Below, piece by piece: positions 1 to 11,800 of a DNA stretch of 64,000 nt. The number at the start of each line of letters is the position of its first letter. Within the stretch, counting starts at the first letter, position 1. Source of the DNA: Echinococcus granulosus (Eukaryota; Platyhelminthes; Cestoda; Cyclophyllidea; Taeniidae); assembly GCF_000524195.1 (NCBI RefSeq), contig NW_020170420.1, positions 606,808-670,807 of the forward strand, read 5' to 3'. A model generated the notes under the pieces. That model was not told the DNA's origin, made no database searches, and worked only from the letters and a program-made list of their open reading frames with translations. The translations under genes were made by a program, and so were the position numbers.

Positions 1-1070
1 CTCATCATTAACTCCGATTGACCAACATTGCTCTCCAGACGGACATTACGCATTTTCGACTTGTCCAGACATATTAGGGAGGCAAATCCCATTCGAAATG
101 TGTCACTGAAGAAGGCATATAGAATGGGATTAACACAACTGTTACCATAGGAGAGAATATTTCCCAAGATGTGGAAGAATCGAAATGAGATGGTTGGAAT
201 GTCTTTGTAAAAGTTCTGGATCATAAAAACCACCTGAATGGGCAACCAACAGGCGGCAAAGACAATAACCACCACAATGACTAGTTTAGTGGCTTTCCGT
301 TTGCCTCGATGCGCCTCCACCGACTTGGACATCTTGGAGACGCGTCCACAAAGGAGTTCTCGAAGGAGGATGCTGTAGAAGATGCAGATCATAGTTAAGG
401 GGAATGCGTATCCCAGGGCAAAGAAGACACCATAAAATATCCGGCTGTGATACTGATTCATCCCCGTGACAACCCCCTCAGGTGTGACCTCAAATATCCA
501 CCCATTGTGACATATCGGTCGTTGGCAGCTTGTCACATTGTCCATGTCAATGGCGTAGATAATTCTTGAGGTGATGGAAATGGGTAGAGTTGCACCGGTG
601 ACAATGATCCACATGATAATGACGGTAATCACTGTATTCCTCGTGGTTCGCCATAGCCTACTTTGAAGGGGATAAACCACAGCTAGAAACCGATCCAAAC
701 ACATCAACACAAGGGTATATACACTGCAGTAGACAGAGAAGTAGGTAGTAAAGAGGTAGAGTTTACACAGCATCTCGGGTAGGGGCCAATTGCCTGTCAC
801 ATAGACCATAGCAGTGAAGGGCACACAGAAGATAATGAAGGAGAGGTCCGCCATAGCCAAGGAGACAATGAGAATGTTGGCGCTATTTCGCATTGTCGCG
901 AAGCCTGTTATCACGATGATGACAAGGAGGTTGCCGGAGAAGCCGATGATGTCAACTATGCCAAAGAGGACGGGAACTACGTAACGAGTTAGAATGGTGA
1001 TGGGATCGGACACATCCACATCGACACACACCGGGTAGGTGGAGAGATTGAAGGCGTCTGATTCGGTCAT
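1..1070 (-). CDS. Class A neuropeptide-type GPCR (allatostatin-A/galanin/somatostatin-receptor-like), 3' end cut by window edge
   Basis: An intronless frame starts at the ATG at 1068-1070 and runs 356 codons off the left edge without a stop. It has the class A GPCR layout: an extracellular N-terminus with an N-glycosylation site near residue 8; GNLLV in TM1 (residues 46-50); SLAMADL in TM2 (70-76); a conserved Cys at 102; a DRF version of the DRY motif at 126-128; Trp154 in TM4; Cys182 and Cys187 in extracellular loop 2; CWLP in TM6 (274-277); and NPILY in TM7 (314-318). A basic third intracellular loop lies around 242-262. Only the cytoplasmic tail is missing. The pattern fits plasma-membrane peptide receptors of the allatostatin-A/galanin/somatostatin group, which couple to heterotrimeric G proteins. 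The ligand and exact subfamily cannot be fixed by eye. Family call is confident; subfamily is inference. Confidence 0.9.
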   Translation of the reverse strand, partial: MTESDAFNLSTYPVCVDVDVSDPITILTRYVVPVLFGIVDIIGFSGNLLVIIVITGFATMRNSANILIVSLAMADLSFIIFCVPFTAMVYVTGNWPLPEMLCKLYLFTTYFSVYCSVYTLVLMCLDRFLAVVYPLQSRLWRTTRNTVITVIIMWIIVTGATLPISITSRIIYAIDMDNVTSCQRPICHNGWIFEVTPEGVVTGMNQYHSRIFYGVFFALGYAFPLTMICIFYSILLRELLCGRVSKMSKSVEAHRGKRKATKLVIVVVIVFAACWLPIQVVFMIQNFYKDIPTISFRFFHILGNILSYGNSCVNPILYAFFSDTFRMGFASLICLDKSKMRNVRLESNVGQSELMM

Positions 1071-1840
1071 TCCTTTTTTTTCTTTTCTTTACCTCTCTAT
1101 AATCTGGAAATGCAAAGGAGAGATCAGCGTTGGTTATTTTTGGCTCAGCTTATCCCGATAGTTGGATGTGAGTTTACTTGGCCCATCTGGGGATGGTCCG
1201 CGCCAGTCCCACTCACATTTGCGCAGTGTTAAACTGTCAGTCAGCTAGCCAGTTCTGAATTCTCAAAAAAGTGTTTTGTTTTTGCCCTCCAACATCATAA
1301 ACAGAAATTTGTTTTGTTCCCCTCCTTTTAGCAGGCAAAACTAGAGCGGGTTAGGTATCATTTTTTTGTTCTCCCGGGGGGGGGGGGAGAAAAACTTTCG
1401 TCCCGATGCTGAGAAAGTTTTTCGTACAGTTTTTAAAACAAAAAAGTCTAACAGAAACTGAATTAAAAGAAAGGAAAAAGGTGGTTGGTAAAAGCTTTTT
1501 CAGTCATTTAATTTGATGAAATGATCATGAAGACTTTGCTACTCCAACAGGAGACACCGAGTGGTCGCCAGTTTCGCCTTCTCAGAAGGTGACTCTAATT
1601 TGGAAGAAGAACAACCAAATGATTAAAAGATTCTTCAATGCTATGAAACGACTATATGCATTACTGGGAGGAAGATGATGGAACCTGGGGGAAGGAAGAT
1701 GGGAAGGGGAGTGAGGCAGGAACCCCATCGGCGTGGAGTTGCGGAGATGTCAACCTCAAATGTCCGGCTTCCAGCAGCAAAGTTGGCACTCAACCCTTGC
1801 AGTAGCTCCTACCGCGACTTTACCTTGACACCTGACTTTA
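1071..1840. other. Upstream region of the GPCR gene
   Basis: No gene is visible. A pyrimidine-rich tract lies just 5' of the GPCR start codon, and a run of 12 G residues occupies about 1376-1387. Promoter elements cannot be assigned with confidence. Confidence 0.4.
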
Positions 1841-1844
1841 TGGG

Positions 1845-2110
1845 TATCAACTAAATCATATCAGACGCGTCAGTCGTCAGTATTTCAAGGTGGCAATAGC
1901 GACACACAACTCGTTGATTTGATTCACCGTCATTATCGAGGGATTTATTTGACCCTTCCTTGTAGATGCGGTGTTCTGTCAAGACACCTGCGACATGACA
2001 ACAGCATATTTGACGGAAAACTGGCTTCTCCCACCAGTTATGGAAGTGGATCAAGCTAGGAATGTAAAGGCGACAAGGTGGAATCGCATTTGCCGGGTTT
2101 GGCCTGCGCT
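1845..2110. repeat. Possible fragment of dispersed repeat family B
   Basis: About 120 bases around 1960-2080 resemble part of the repeat at 22780-22900: both carry a 'gatgc.gtg.tct' start followed by '.tttgacggaaaa.ca/tgc'. The match is weak and was seen by eye only. Confidence 0.25.
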
Positions 2111-5100
2111 TTGTGAAATGAGCGCACCCCATTAAGGAGAAAGGAGAATTAGTAGACTAATACAGACCATTGCATCGTAGAGCGTGGGCATAAGCAAATG
2201 CCTGCATTTGACAAGTCCCTACAAGTGGCAACAAGTCATTGCAGTAGGTTGCACCTCTTGGCCACTCGATTTGCCGAAAGGAGGGCATAAACTTCTCCAC
2301 AATGTCTGAAAACCCTTAAAGTGTGTCAAATCGGCAGAATTCCCCTTTGTAAAGGTTTAAATACTAGCCTGCATCTCCAGACAACGGTGGCTTGCCAGAC
2401 AGCGCGACCAGAAAAAGATGAGGTACTACACTCTCCTTTCTCCATCTCCCCTGACACTAAAAGTATAGACTGCGGGGGTGTTTTGATCATCTCCTAACAC
2501 CAGGCAAGAGGAATTGGGACGCATTATAAATTAGTAATTTCTGAATTGAAAAGTGCCATTTGGATTTTACGGCCTTGGTTTGTGGACCTGGCCGATCTGC
2601 GCCACATCAAAGGATTCCACGGGATCACGACAACAGCGCGGTGACGCCTACGGTCGCCTCACTCTACAACCAATACAAATTTTCCTTCTCACTAATTTCT
2701 AATGCTAACTTTTTTTGTTGTTGGCGGGGTATTTTAAGACAAAATAACCTTTCAGACATCAATGAAGTGTAGGGGAACTGAAGGGTATCAGCATCGCTCG
2801 GAAGCCATGATGCAAAGCTGGAATTTAGTGTCAATTCACCTCGGTGTACCTGCTGAGGAGACAATAGGCAAGCCGGCATGAAGAGCAAACTTAAAAGTCA
2901 AAAAATATGTTCCATTTGTAGGGACCGATAGAAAGTTTCGAAATATCCGCGTTAATTTTGGAGGCTTAAACAAGGCCTAATCCAATATTTATAGTTTTAC
3001 GTGTGGTTTATTACAGTGCCGCACGTTTTTATACAGTGCTATGTAAGGGTAAGACTACTGGGAAATCGCTGCTCTAAATCCATTTAGTTAATCAAAAAGC
3101 CGCCTTTAATGATTGCCCCACTAGAATGAGAATAGAGCGCGAGTTAAAGCACCGAGGTTTATGGCAAGAGAGGTTGTTTCTGCAAAAATTAGAACAATTA
3201 ATTAATAAAAAACTGCCACGGTGTCTACAAAGACATCGCTTTCAGTTGTTTTCGTGTTTTTGTGGCTCAAACCGACGGCGCTTATAAATAATCAGATGTC
3301 GTCAGAAATGGAATTTTTAACATAACCAGAGGAAGAACTAAATGCAAAGAAACAAAACATTTACAACTACTCTGCTATTTTTTATTAATTCTGTTTGATC
3401 TCTCGATAAAGGTGACAAGGCGCTGTCAAGCATCTTAACAAGATATATTTGCCGTGATTTGACCTCGGAAAGAGTAGAGATAAACTGCTTTTAGTAGTCG
3501 GCAAATTAATGTAAACTACTTGTTCGTGAATAAGGCGATGCATATTTCACCCATCAAGTTTGCGTGTTGGAGGCAATAAATGTCAAGACATCCATGGCCT
3601 TCCTCCTTGAAGCTTTCGAGGAAGTTACTCGATAATATGCGCATTTGCACATTTTATTCAGGCCTGCCGATTCAGGCAACAAAGATAGTAAGAAAAATGT
3701 CACATTTAGATTTTTGTAGATTTTATTAACCAGCTGCTAAGACCTGCCACAAGTAAACCTACTAGCCTAAGCAAGAAGATAGCGTCAATTTCCCAAAATA
3801 TGGAAAGTGACAGATTTAAAAACGATTCAAACATTGGTGTTTTTATAGGCATTTTATTGAGGATGTGTAAAATTCAAAGATAAATTGAAGCATTTAACAA
3901 ACCTAAATCATTTATTGTGAGAGGCGAAGATTTGGGTCATCCCACTTTGTTTGAATAAATCAAAATTAAAACACTAAGTTTATTTACATGTCAGATAAGC
4001 CGCTTTGGTTGCTTTTTTCATCAACTTCTAGAGCTACCAAGCAATTAAGCCAAATATTCTGCGTTTTTACCTCGTTTAATGGTTTAAGGGATTAGAGTAG
4101 TATTAAATTGTTGGCTTACCGATGAGAATTTAGGCTCCTCTTGCCTACCAACAACATTTAAGTGACATTCTTTAAACTCGATTAGCAATGTACCACCTAA
4201 TTTCCCATTGGTTCGAAGGGACGGTTAAGTTGTTGACCAATCGCACGATGCTTTGGGATATCATTAGGGTAGGTCATTATCCCAGTGGTAATCAAAAGAG
4301 TCAAATTTTGCAGTCGCTTATCCATTGTTCTACTTACCAGTCACTCAACTACTGGTATAAACAGCATTATTTTGGCAGCACAGACCCTTTACTTTCCGTT
4401 ACAGTGCGTAAAAGTCGTTTGTAACAAGTCCATACATTTATTCAAAAAGATAATCAACTTTGAGCAATGTACAAAAATAACGTTTCGATAACAGAAGTTA
4501 ATAAAAGAGTCCCTTAAGACTCATTCAATGTTGGCAGTGGACGTCACAAAGATTAATGCGGTAGCATCAAATCCTCTCACAAAGTGACGGCTTGAATTAG
4601 GGGTCAAGGCGATGGTGGGGTGAGTCGCACTTGAGGCACATGTTAACATCCCGTGTTTTTGGATTTTCCAAGTATTCTCTACAGAAGTAATCACGTATAA
4701 CGATAGTAATATCCTTCGAACTCATCATTCCTCCTGCTCTCTACTTTTTACACATATGATTAACATTTTTGTGGCAGTTTAACACTTTTGGTGAGCAGTT
4801 AAGATGTACTGCATTAGACTGATATGATGTACTCGATAGTGTACTTTTACCCCGATAAATCTGATATGGCACACATTTTCTCTTTTTTACCTCCAAAGTA
4901 CACGAAGCGAGCACTTCAATAATGGACAATTTTTAAGCAATAAAATTGCAAGAATTTGTGCTATTCTATCAATCATTAAAATTAAGGGGCGTAAAAACAA
5001 ATGATGAAACACAATAAAATTTGGAAATGATTTAAAATAGCAGTAATTGAATTATATTGGCCCTATATCAAGGACTGGGTTCTTGTGAAGTGACCTTTTG

Positions 5101-8100
5101 ATGGTCTGGGTGGAAGGTGGCAAATCTGCCTCCCCTTTTTCCTCAAAAAGAGTCGATATACCGATAAATTTGAGTTACATCTACGCAGTTCTTGATGTCC
5201 TTTTGTCTTTTTTCATTAACAACATGGTGGTTTAAGTGTGCCTTCTAAAATTGAAGCAACAAGAGTGACCGATAGGCCGCTAACGATTCCCAGGAGGCAA
5301 ACGAGATCCGATCCCGTACAGCCTGGGTTTGCTGTTTATTGATGTAACACAAGTCAAATAAACAGTACCTCTACCTAATCTGCTTTTTAACTGTATGAAA
5401 GCCAAAGTTAAAGAAAAAACGTTAAATCTATTGCAGGTGCGTCAATTCCAGGCCAAATTTGAGTGAATCCGAGGTTTTGACTGGTTTGAAATGGAGTTCT
5501 TTATTACAAATAGACAAAGCGCAAATGCAAAAAAGCAAAAATAGTATTCCTATATCAAAATATGCAATTGAGATGGAAGCAACAAATGCTAGGGTACTTT
5601 TGTTTCTAGTGGATGTTCTTTACTACTTTACACAGTACATACATATCGTTTTGTGATATAGTAATCTCTACTCGCTTTTTTTGCAATAACCTTAAATTTT
5701 TAATAAAGAAGGAGTAAGTATCTTATTCAAGTGCTCTTTGTGCCCTACTCTAAGGGTTTTACCAAGGGGGGTAGGAGGAATGTGGCATTTTATATATTTG
5801 AAAGAAAAAAAATTATAATTAGGGGGTCGAAAGTAATGAGCACCTGGTGGCAAACACTCGAGGCGGTACTAACATCAGTAAGTGTTGCGTTGAGGCACCC
5901 GTCCAAGACCATCAATCTAAATTAGACCTACCATACGGCTAGCTAGGAGACGCACTGCATAATACACCAAATCAGTCTCGTTCAATGCTCATTAAGTGTG
6001 GAGAAAGGTGGTAAATGATTCTACTTTCTACATAAAAATGTTTAAAAGTAACACTGCAGAATACTCATTTAAATGTGGATTGTCATATCACTGCCAAGCA
6101 CTTGTTTAATTGCACCACAATGGTGACGATTTCAAAGTTGAAAACAACACAAATGATTGGGCTGTCTTTTCCTTGAGTGGTACAATTGTCATCGGTTAAT
6201 ATTTGTTGATTTTACCAAGGTGGCAGGGATTAGAAATCTAAAAAATGATTTATTAAAACCCAAAATGTAATATTTAGAAAGCACTTTGGTCTATTACATT
6301 AAATGAGCGACTTCTAGGATTGCAGAACGCTCTGCATGTGTTAGATAGTGCAGAGCAACTCTACAGTGTAATAATAGACTCGGTCCTAGCTTCCCATAGT
6401 CCTTATAAAAAACGTGTTTGTTATGTGCGCTGGAAGACCGTAGGCCCCGCCTAATGCTGCTATGCTGCCAAGTGGAGATAAAAGGTGCGAGGAGGAGGCA
6501 GCCCATGCATTTAGTAGTGCAGTCAGAAGTAAAGTAGAAATATTGCATCCTCAAGTAAATGGCCGTTAAACAACTTATTTAATAGACAAACTGTTGCAGG
6601 GGTTGTCATATAAATCTCCAAGTCAAATAATTATTTATTCTTATCTACTTCCCTTCATCAATGCACCTCATATGCACTCTCTCAGAGTTCCCATGATAAA
6701 TCGACCATTTTACTCTTTTAAAATAGGAGTTTTGCTATTATTAAGTTATACTGCCAAAGCCAAAAAATGCGATCACGCTCAGTCCACAAAAAACCCGTTT
6801 TATTGTTTTCAATCCATTTGCTCAGTTAGAAACACAATTTGCTTCAACCGTCCAACAATAAAGTGGTAAAGACTGCATTACCATGTGTTTGTAACGTCGA
6901 TAGCCAATTTGGTTATGCAAAGGGAAGGGAAACTCAAAATCCCTGCAAAACCCGTAAAAGCACCTGCTGCCCTTCCGCAGTTTCTTGACCAAAAAGGTGA
7001 TTTTAACACCTTCAACAATAAAACATCAAAGGTGTTGTAAACTTCCGTTGGGTGCATACATTCAAAAGGATTATGCGCACATATAGTGTGCTTTATGAAA
7101 TTTCATATTTAGTTTCTGCCTGACACTTTGTCTTCTCCAAAAAGAAAACCTGGAATCTGCAGATGATGCGGTTGCAGCACGTGGTGACGATTGAATTTAA
7201 CCATCACTTCCTTCATTCTAAATACCCTAATTTACAATTGCTCATTTATAGTTGGCTTATTTTGTAATTATGCATATTTTGCGACCTCCTTTTTGCTGAA
7301 AGTCGGGGCGAATTTAAGAATGTCTGTTCGAAAATACCTTTAACGATATCAAGAGTGCGCTGCGGGAAAAAGCCCTCCGTTTTAAGGAAATTTGGTTCTC
7401 CGATTAAATGCAAACCATACCCTTATTTTAATATTGATTAATTTTTTGAAAAGTATCTTTTTTAGGCTATGACCAATTAAATACAAACCATTTCTGCTTC
7501 TTCCTTATTAAAAGGCATAACTATTCTGTCTAACGTCTGTTTTGGATGAAGTTTACCTCAAAAAAATATTTAATTGGAGCAAATGAAGACTCCAACCACG
7601 GCACAATTAAATAAAGCTCCCAATTTCTTCTATTTGCTGTTTAAATTTGGTTTTTGCTTGAAATATTATTTTTGAGGAGACGAAATATATGGTCCATTAA
7701 AAGTCTGTTGACTTGTTAACTTTCACGCTTTTGATTTGTTAGAGGCTATTTTTTACTGGTTGACTAAATGAATTTTTTTGGCTAAGAAAAGCGGATTTAA
7801 CAGTTTTCTCCCGACTTTTGCCTGCACAAAGGAGGGACTCGGCGGCACAGGCAAACGTTGGGTACCGCCAAAAAACGCGGTAAATTTGAAATCAGTCGAA
7901 GTCAGAATTTTTTACATTCGTCCATCCTGAGAGGAAAACTTGGCGAAGGGAATGAAATACTTCTGCTAGGCTAATGTGGTGACTGGATGACCCCACTAGT
8001 GGCCCGCTAAATACGCGAACCCTTCCAGCGTGGTTGACTGTCTACCAGCCCCTATGCACTAATGCCTCTGTAAGGTTAGACGTACTACTCCACTCTCAGA

Positions 8101-8844
8101 CAAGTTAAATAAGCCATGACGCAGTGACAGCTATGAAAAAATTGGACTTTGTCAAAAGGGTTAGCAGAGACACCAAGAATAGAATGAGCCGAGACATCAA
8201 GACAAATCGTGGCCTCACCAACCGCCAAATGCTAAAAGCTATTCGCAAGACCAAAGTGGAATTTATGCCTAAATTCTCCATTACGGCGAAGATGTGTGTG
8301 GCTCCAACTCCACCCAACCCCCTCACATCTGCCCTCTCCCGTAATATTTTCTTTTAAACCTCCATTATGCGGATTAAGAGGCTTAGTGGCGCTCCAGGCT
8401 ACTTGATGCCTTGCAATAATCTTATTTTATGTGTCCATTTGGAGAGATGGAAACAATTACCTTAAAGCGGAGCTCCATAAATGTGTGATAAGGGTGTCCT
8501 CCTACTTTTTCCCATTTCACTCACCTCAAAACTATTCAATTGCCTCTCTGAGGCAAAAACCATGACATATGTCACAGGGCTAAGGGTGGGGGTGGTGTCC
8601 GAGGTCTTAGACTGTTTACTCCTGAGGTGTTGAAAGGTGGTAGGTTGTGTTGGGGGTGAATGCTGTGTTGTGCTGATTAACTCGCCCATATCGCTTATGT
8701 TACCCAGGCAACTAATTGTCCTTGCCTATCCTGTAGAGGATAGAGATCTACAACTGCTACCCCCCATTCACCAACAGGGCGATATATGTATTGTGAAGGT
8801 TTCACTAAAACACTTTTCCCATGTCATCCATTAGGCAGTAGACT
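2111..8844. other. Intergenic DNA without recognised genes
   Basis: AT-rich sequence with scattered short open frames on both strands. None has a recognisable motif, signal peptide or splice-consistent neighbour. I see no tRNA, rRNA or conserved protein here. Confidence 0.5.
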
Positions 8845-8851
8845 AAAAAAT

Positions 8852-8895
8852 GAAGGAGAAGAGGAGGAAAAAGGAGAAGGAAAAGAAGAAGGAGA
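8852..8895. repeat. Homopurine tract
   Basis: 44 consecutive A/G residues on the + strand, an imperfect repeat of GAAGGA-type units. Such tracts can adopt triplex structure, but nothing nearby indicates a function. Confidence 0.85.
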
Positions 8896-11800
8896 TGAAG
8901 AAGCTGTGATAAATCCACTATTATATTATTAGAACAGCAGAATAGAGCACGTACTACCTATGGATCAGTCCAGGTTTAATTTGTAGGGGATACTATTTTC
9001 GCTAATTCCAACAAAGTCAACGACATTTGGCTGGTGATATTTAACCCAAGACACGAACTCCTCCCTGCTGCTGCTCCGACGGATCGAATTCCCTAGGGTA
9101 AGTTTGTGTCGAATGAAGTCGAAAAGTTGCCGCGGAGAGCATCGTTGATGCCGAATATTCTCCTAACCTCCACTAGGCTGTCACCCAACCTCTTCCAGCC
9201 TTTCAGCAGGTAAGCACTCAACTCCCTTTCCCTCCTAAGTTCTCTCTAACACGACCTCAACACTTCTTGCCGCATCGCAGATGGTTGAAAGACCGCAGTT
9301 GGATTTTGGATCCATTTACGCTCATTGACTCATGAAAAATTTTTTTTGCATAAAACCGCCTAAAGTAGTCAAGGAAATTAGCTGCTGCCTTGTTGACTGT
9401 TAGTGCAACGCTAGGAAATCGGCAGCGGAAATTGTAAGTTAGAATTGAAAACTTTTTGTTACATATTCACTCAACTGACATTTGATTAATTAGGTATTTG
9501 GGCCATGCCTAATGCCTTAAAAGTTATAAATAAATTAAAAATGCAGACTTGTTTAAATCGACCTAGCGGTGGCTGCACGGGCACAACAACTGCTCACCCA
9601 GCAAATCCAGGTAAATTGAATTTCGTTTTTTTTTAAGATGCTTATCAATAAAAATAGAAAGCTTCAAAGGCAAAAGTTCGGAAAAACTTCAAAAAAGTGT
9701 GGGTTTTTTTATTGGTAAATAGAGGATTTCAAGCAGCAATGTCAGATCGGGAGCAGTTAAAGCATTTTTGTGACGACGTTAAATTTAATGAAATTGCTGG
9801 GTTTCGTTTAATTATGGGAGAGAAAGTGTAATAAAATTCAAATCACTGTATTTCTTCTACCTAATTTTTTTAGGAAGTAACCAATTTTAAGTTTAATGCG
9901 CGTCCATGTGTGAGTTCAAATGAGGAAAATTTTTCTTTCCAAGTTCTTCATGGAACCTCTGATTCGATGGGAGCCGCTAAAATGTTGCTAACCTCATTAT
10001 AGACGAAAATCATGTGTGCAGTACTTTAAGTTTTTGCTTAGCCCTCAGTCTTGGTTAGGGGTCAACTAGGACTTAACCACTGGTTCATGTGACCGGCGGC
10101 TTGGTCTCCAGATCACGTCAGTGTCCCCAAGCCCCTGTGTAGGTCGGCATTACATATTTGCCTCAAGAAAAGTCTGGCATTTTTGCACCTGTTGATATCA
10201 GTATAAGCTCCGATTTGGTTTGGAATTTCTCCGAAGATGAACCGCACAAACAAAGAACGGTGTAAAAATCTGGCAGATATTTGGCAATTTCCATACCCCA
10301 AAGCCAAACCCTAACCCTAGAAAAGCCCAACCTCACTCGACAGCAAAAATTGGCAGTCTTGTAGGTAAAGAGCGAAGGTTTTTATTAGGCCAATTTTTTC
10401 TTTATTAATGGTCATATGATGTGTGCTTACGGGCTTGCTAATCCGATGGAATTAATCTACGTCTAGACTGCTTGTGATTTCAAGCAAAATGAAAAAGGAC
10501 AAACAAACAAGGTACCACCTTCTTTGGCAGAGTGCATCATCCTTGTACAATGGGCCGAAGCTTTAATGAACCTAGGAACAATGGTGGTATTAATATTCGG
10601 AGAAATTGACGACGCAGTGCACAGATTCGCCTAGAAGTTTCATAATCGGTTCAAGCATAAAACGCACAAAAATATAAAGGTCTGGTATTCTAGGACTAAA
10701 AGCTTATCTAGGGTTGTGATCATGGCCAGTGAATTATTAGACAGAAATGAAAATTAAATACTCGCCAAAAGTCAACATCGTCACTCGAAAGCTTATCCAC
10801 TTCGCCTGTGCTTATTCAACGACCACAACGGACATCAATCTTCTGCAAGGTTTTAATGTGGTATTCAGTAAAGAACATTAAGCAGGCTGTTCGTTTGAGT
10901 TGGATCTGGACACTACTTTCGTGGTCCAACAAAAAACATATTGCGCATTAGGATGCAGGGAACTCTATAAAGTGTATGTAACAGGAACACTTGGGCACGC
11001 AAGAGTTCAACTTGTGTCAGAATGGTGTAAAATATTCCTAAGAAGTTATCGACCCAAGTATATTTGCTTTCTTGAGCATAGAACTATTGCCTCACATAAG
11101 GACCACAATGTTGCAATATGTACCTTTCATGCATAATTCGCAGCTTCGAGCTGTTCAAAATTTACTGCTTAGAGTAACTAGCGCAAACAACCCCATAACT
11201 GCAACACAGATATAAATTTAAACATTGCTCATAACGAATGAAGTGACAAATTGATTTAGTCGATCAACTTTGGCCTTGAACGTGACAGATGATATATTTC
11301 ATTAAATCGTTTGTTGCTTATAGATAAGTGACGGACGACTTTTTCAAAAAATATCAAGTGTACATGTTTTAGCACCGAGCTGCTTTTCTTAGTCAAGTTT
11401 TACACGTTAAAAATCACACCGATTTTAAAGGTCCCTGCAACAAATTGAGGTGAAGAAGGCTCTTCAACTCGAAATCATAAATATTGCAACGCATCCTTAA
11501 AAAAAAATTTGAGAGTGTCAGTATATTAAATATGGCAGAAGTGGGAAGTTTATAGTTTATTTCTCTCATTAATTTTGTGAAGGGAAGCTTAATTGGAATT
11601 TGACAGTTACCATCGCTTTTTGCTTAAAATGCATGCATTTGTTTCTCACGTTGATTTAAATGCACATGTTAATAAAAAATTCTTAAATATCCACTCGAGG
11701 TGATTCCTCATCCCTTTATGCAAACAGAAGTAAAAAGGTTGAGCAAGACTACTTCTTTATGTTTGAGATGGTTTTTTTAAGTTAAATTAAATGCAGTAAT

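Noticed and set aside
8105..8357. Overlapping open frames on both strands, the plus one very basic
   Set aside because: Considered as a transposase or DNA-binding remnant, but no recognisable motif or terminal repeats are present.
9080..9210. GC-richer patch open on both strands with a GTAAGC donor-like end
   Set aside because: No in-phase neighbouring exons on either strand; an isolated donor is not enough to call an exon.
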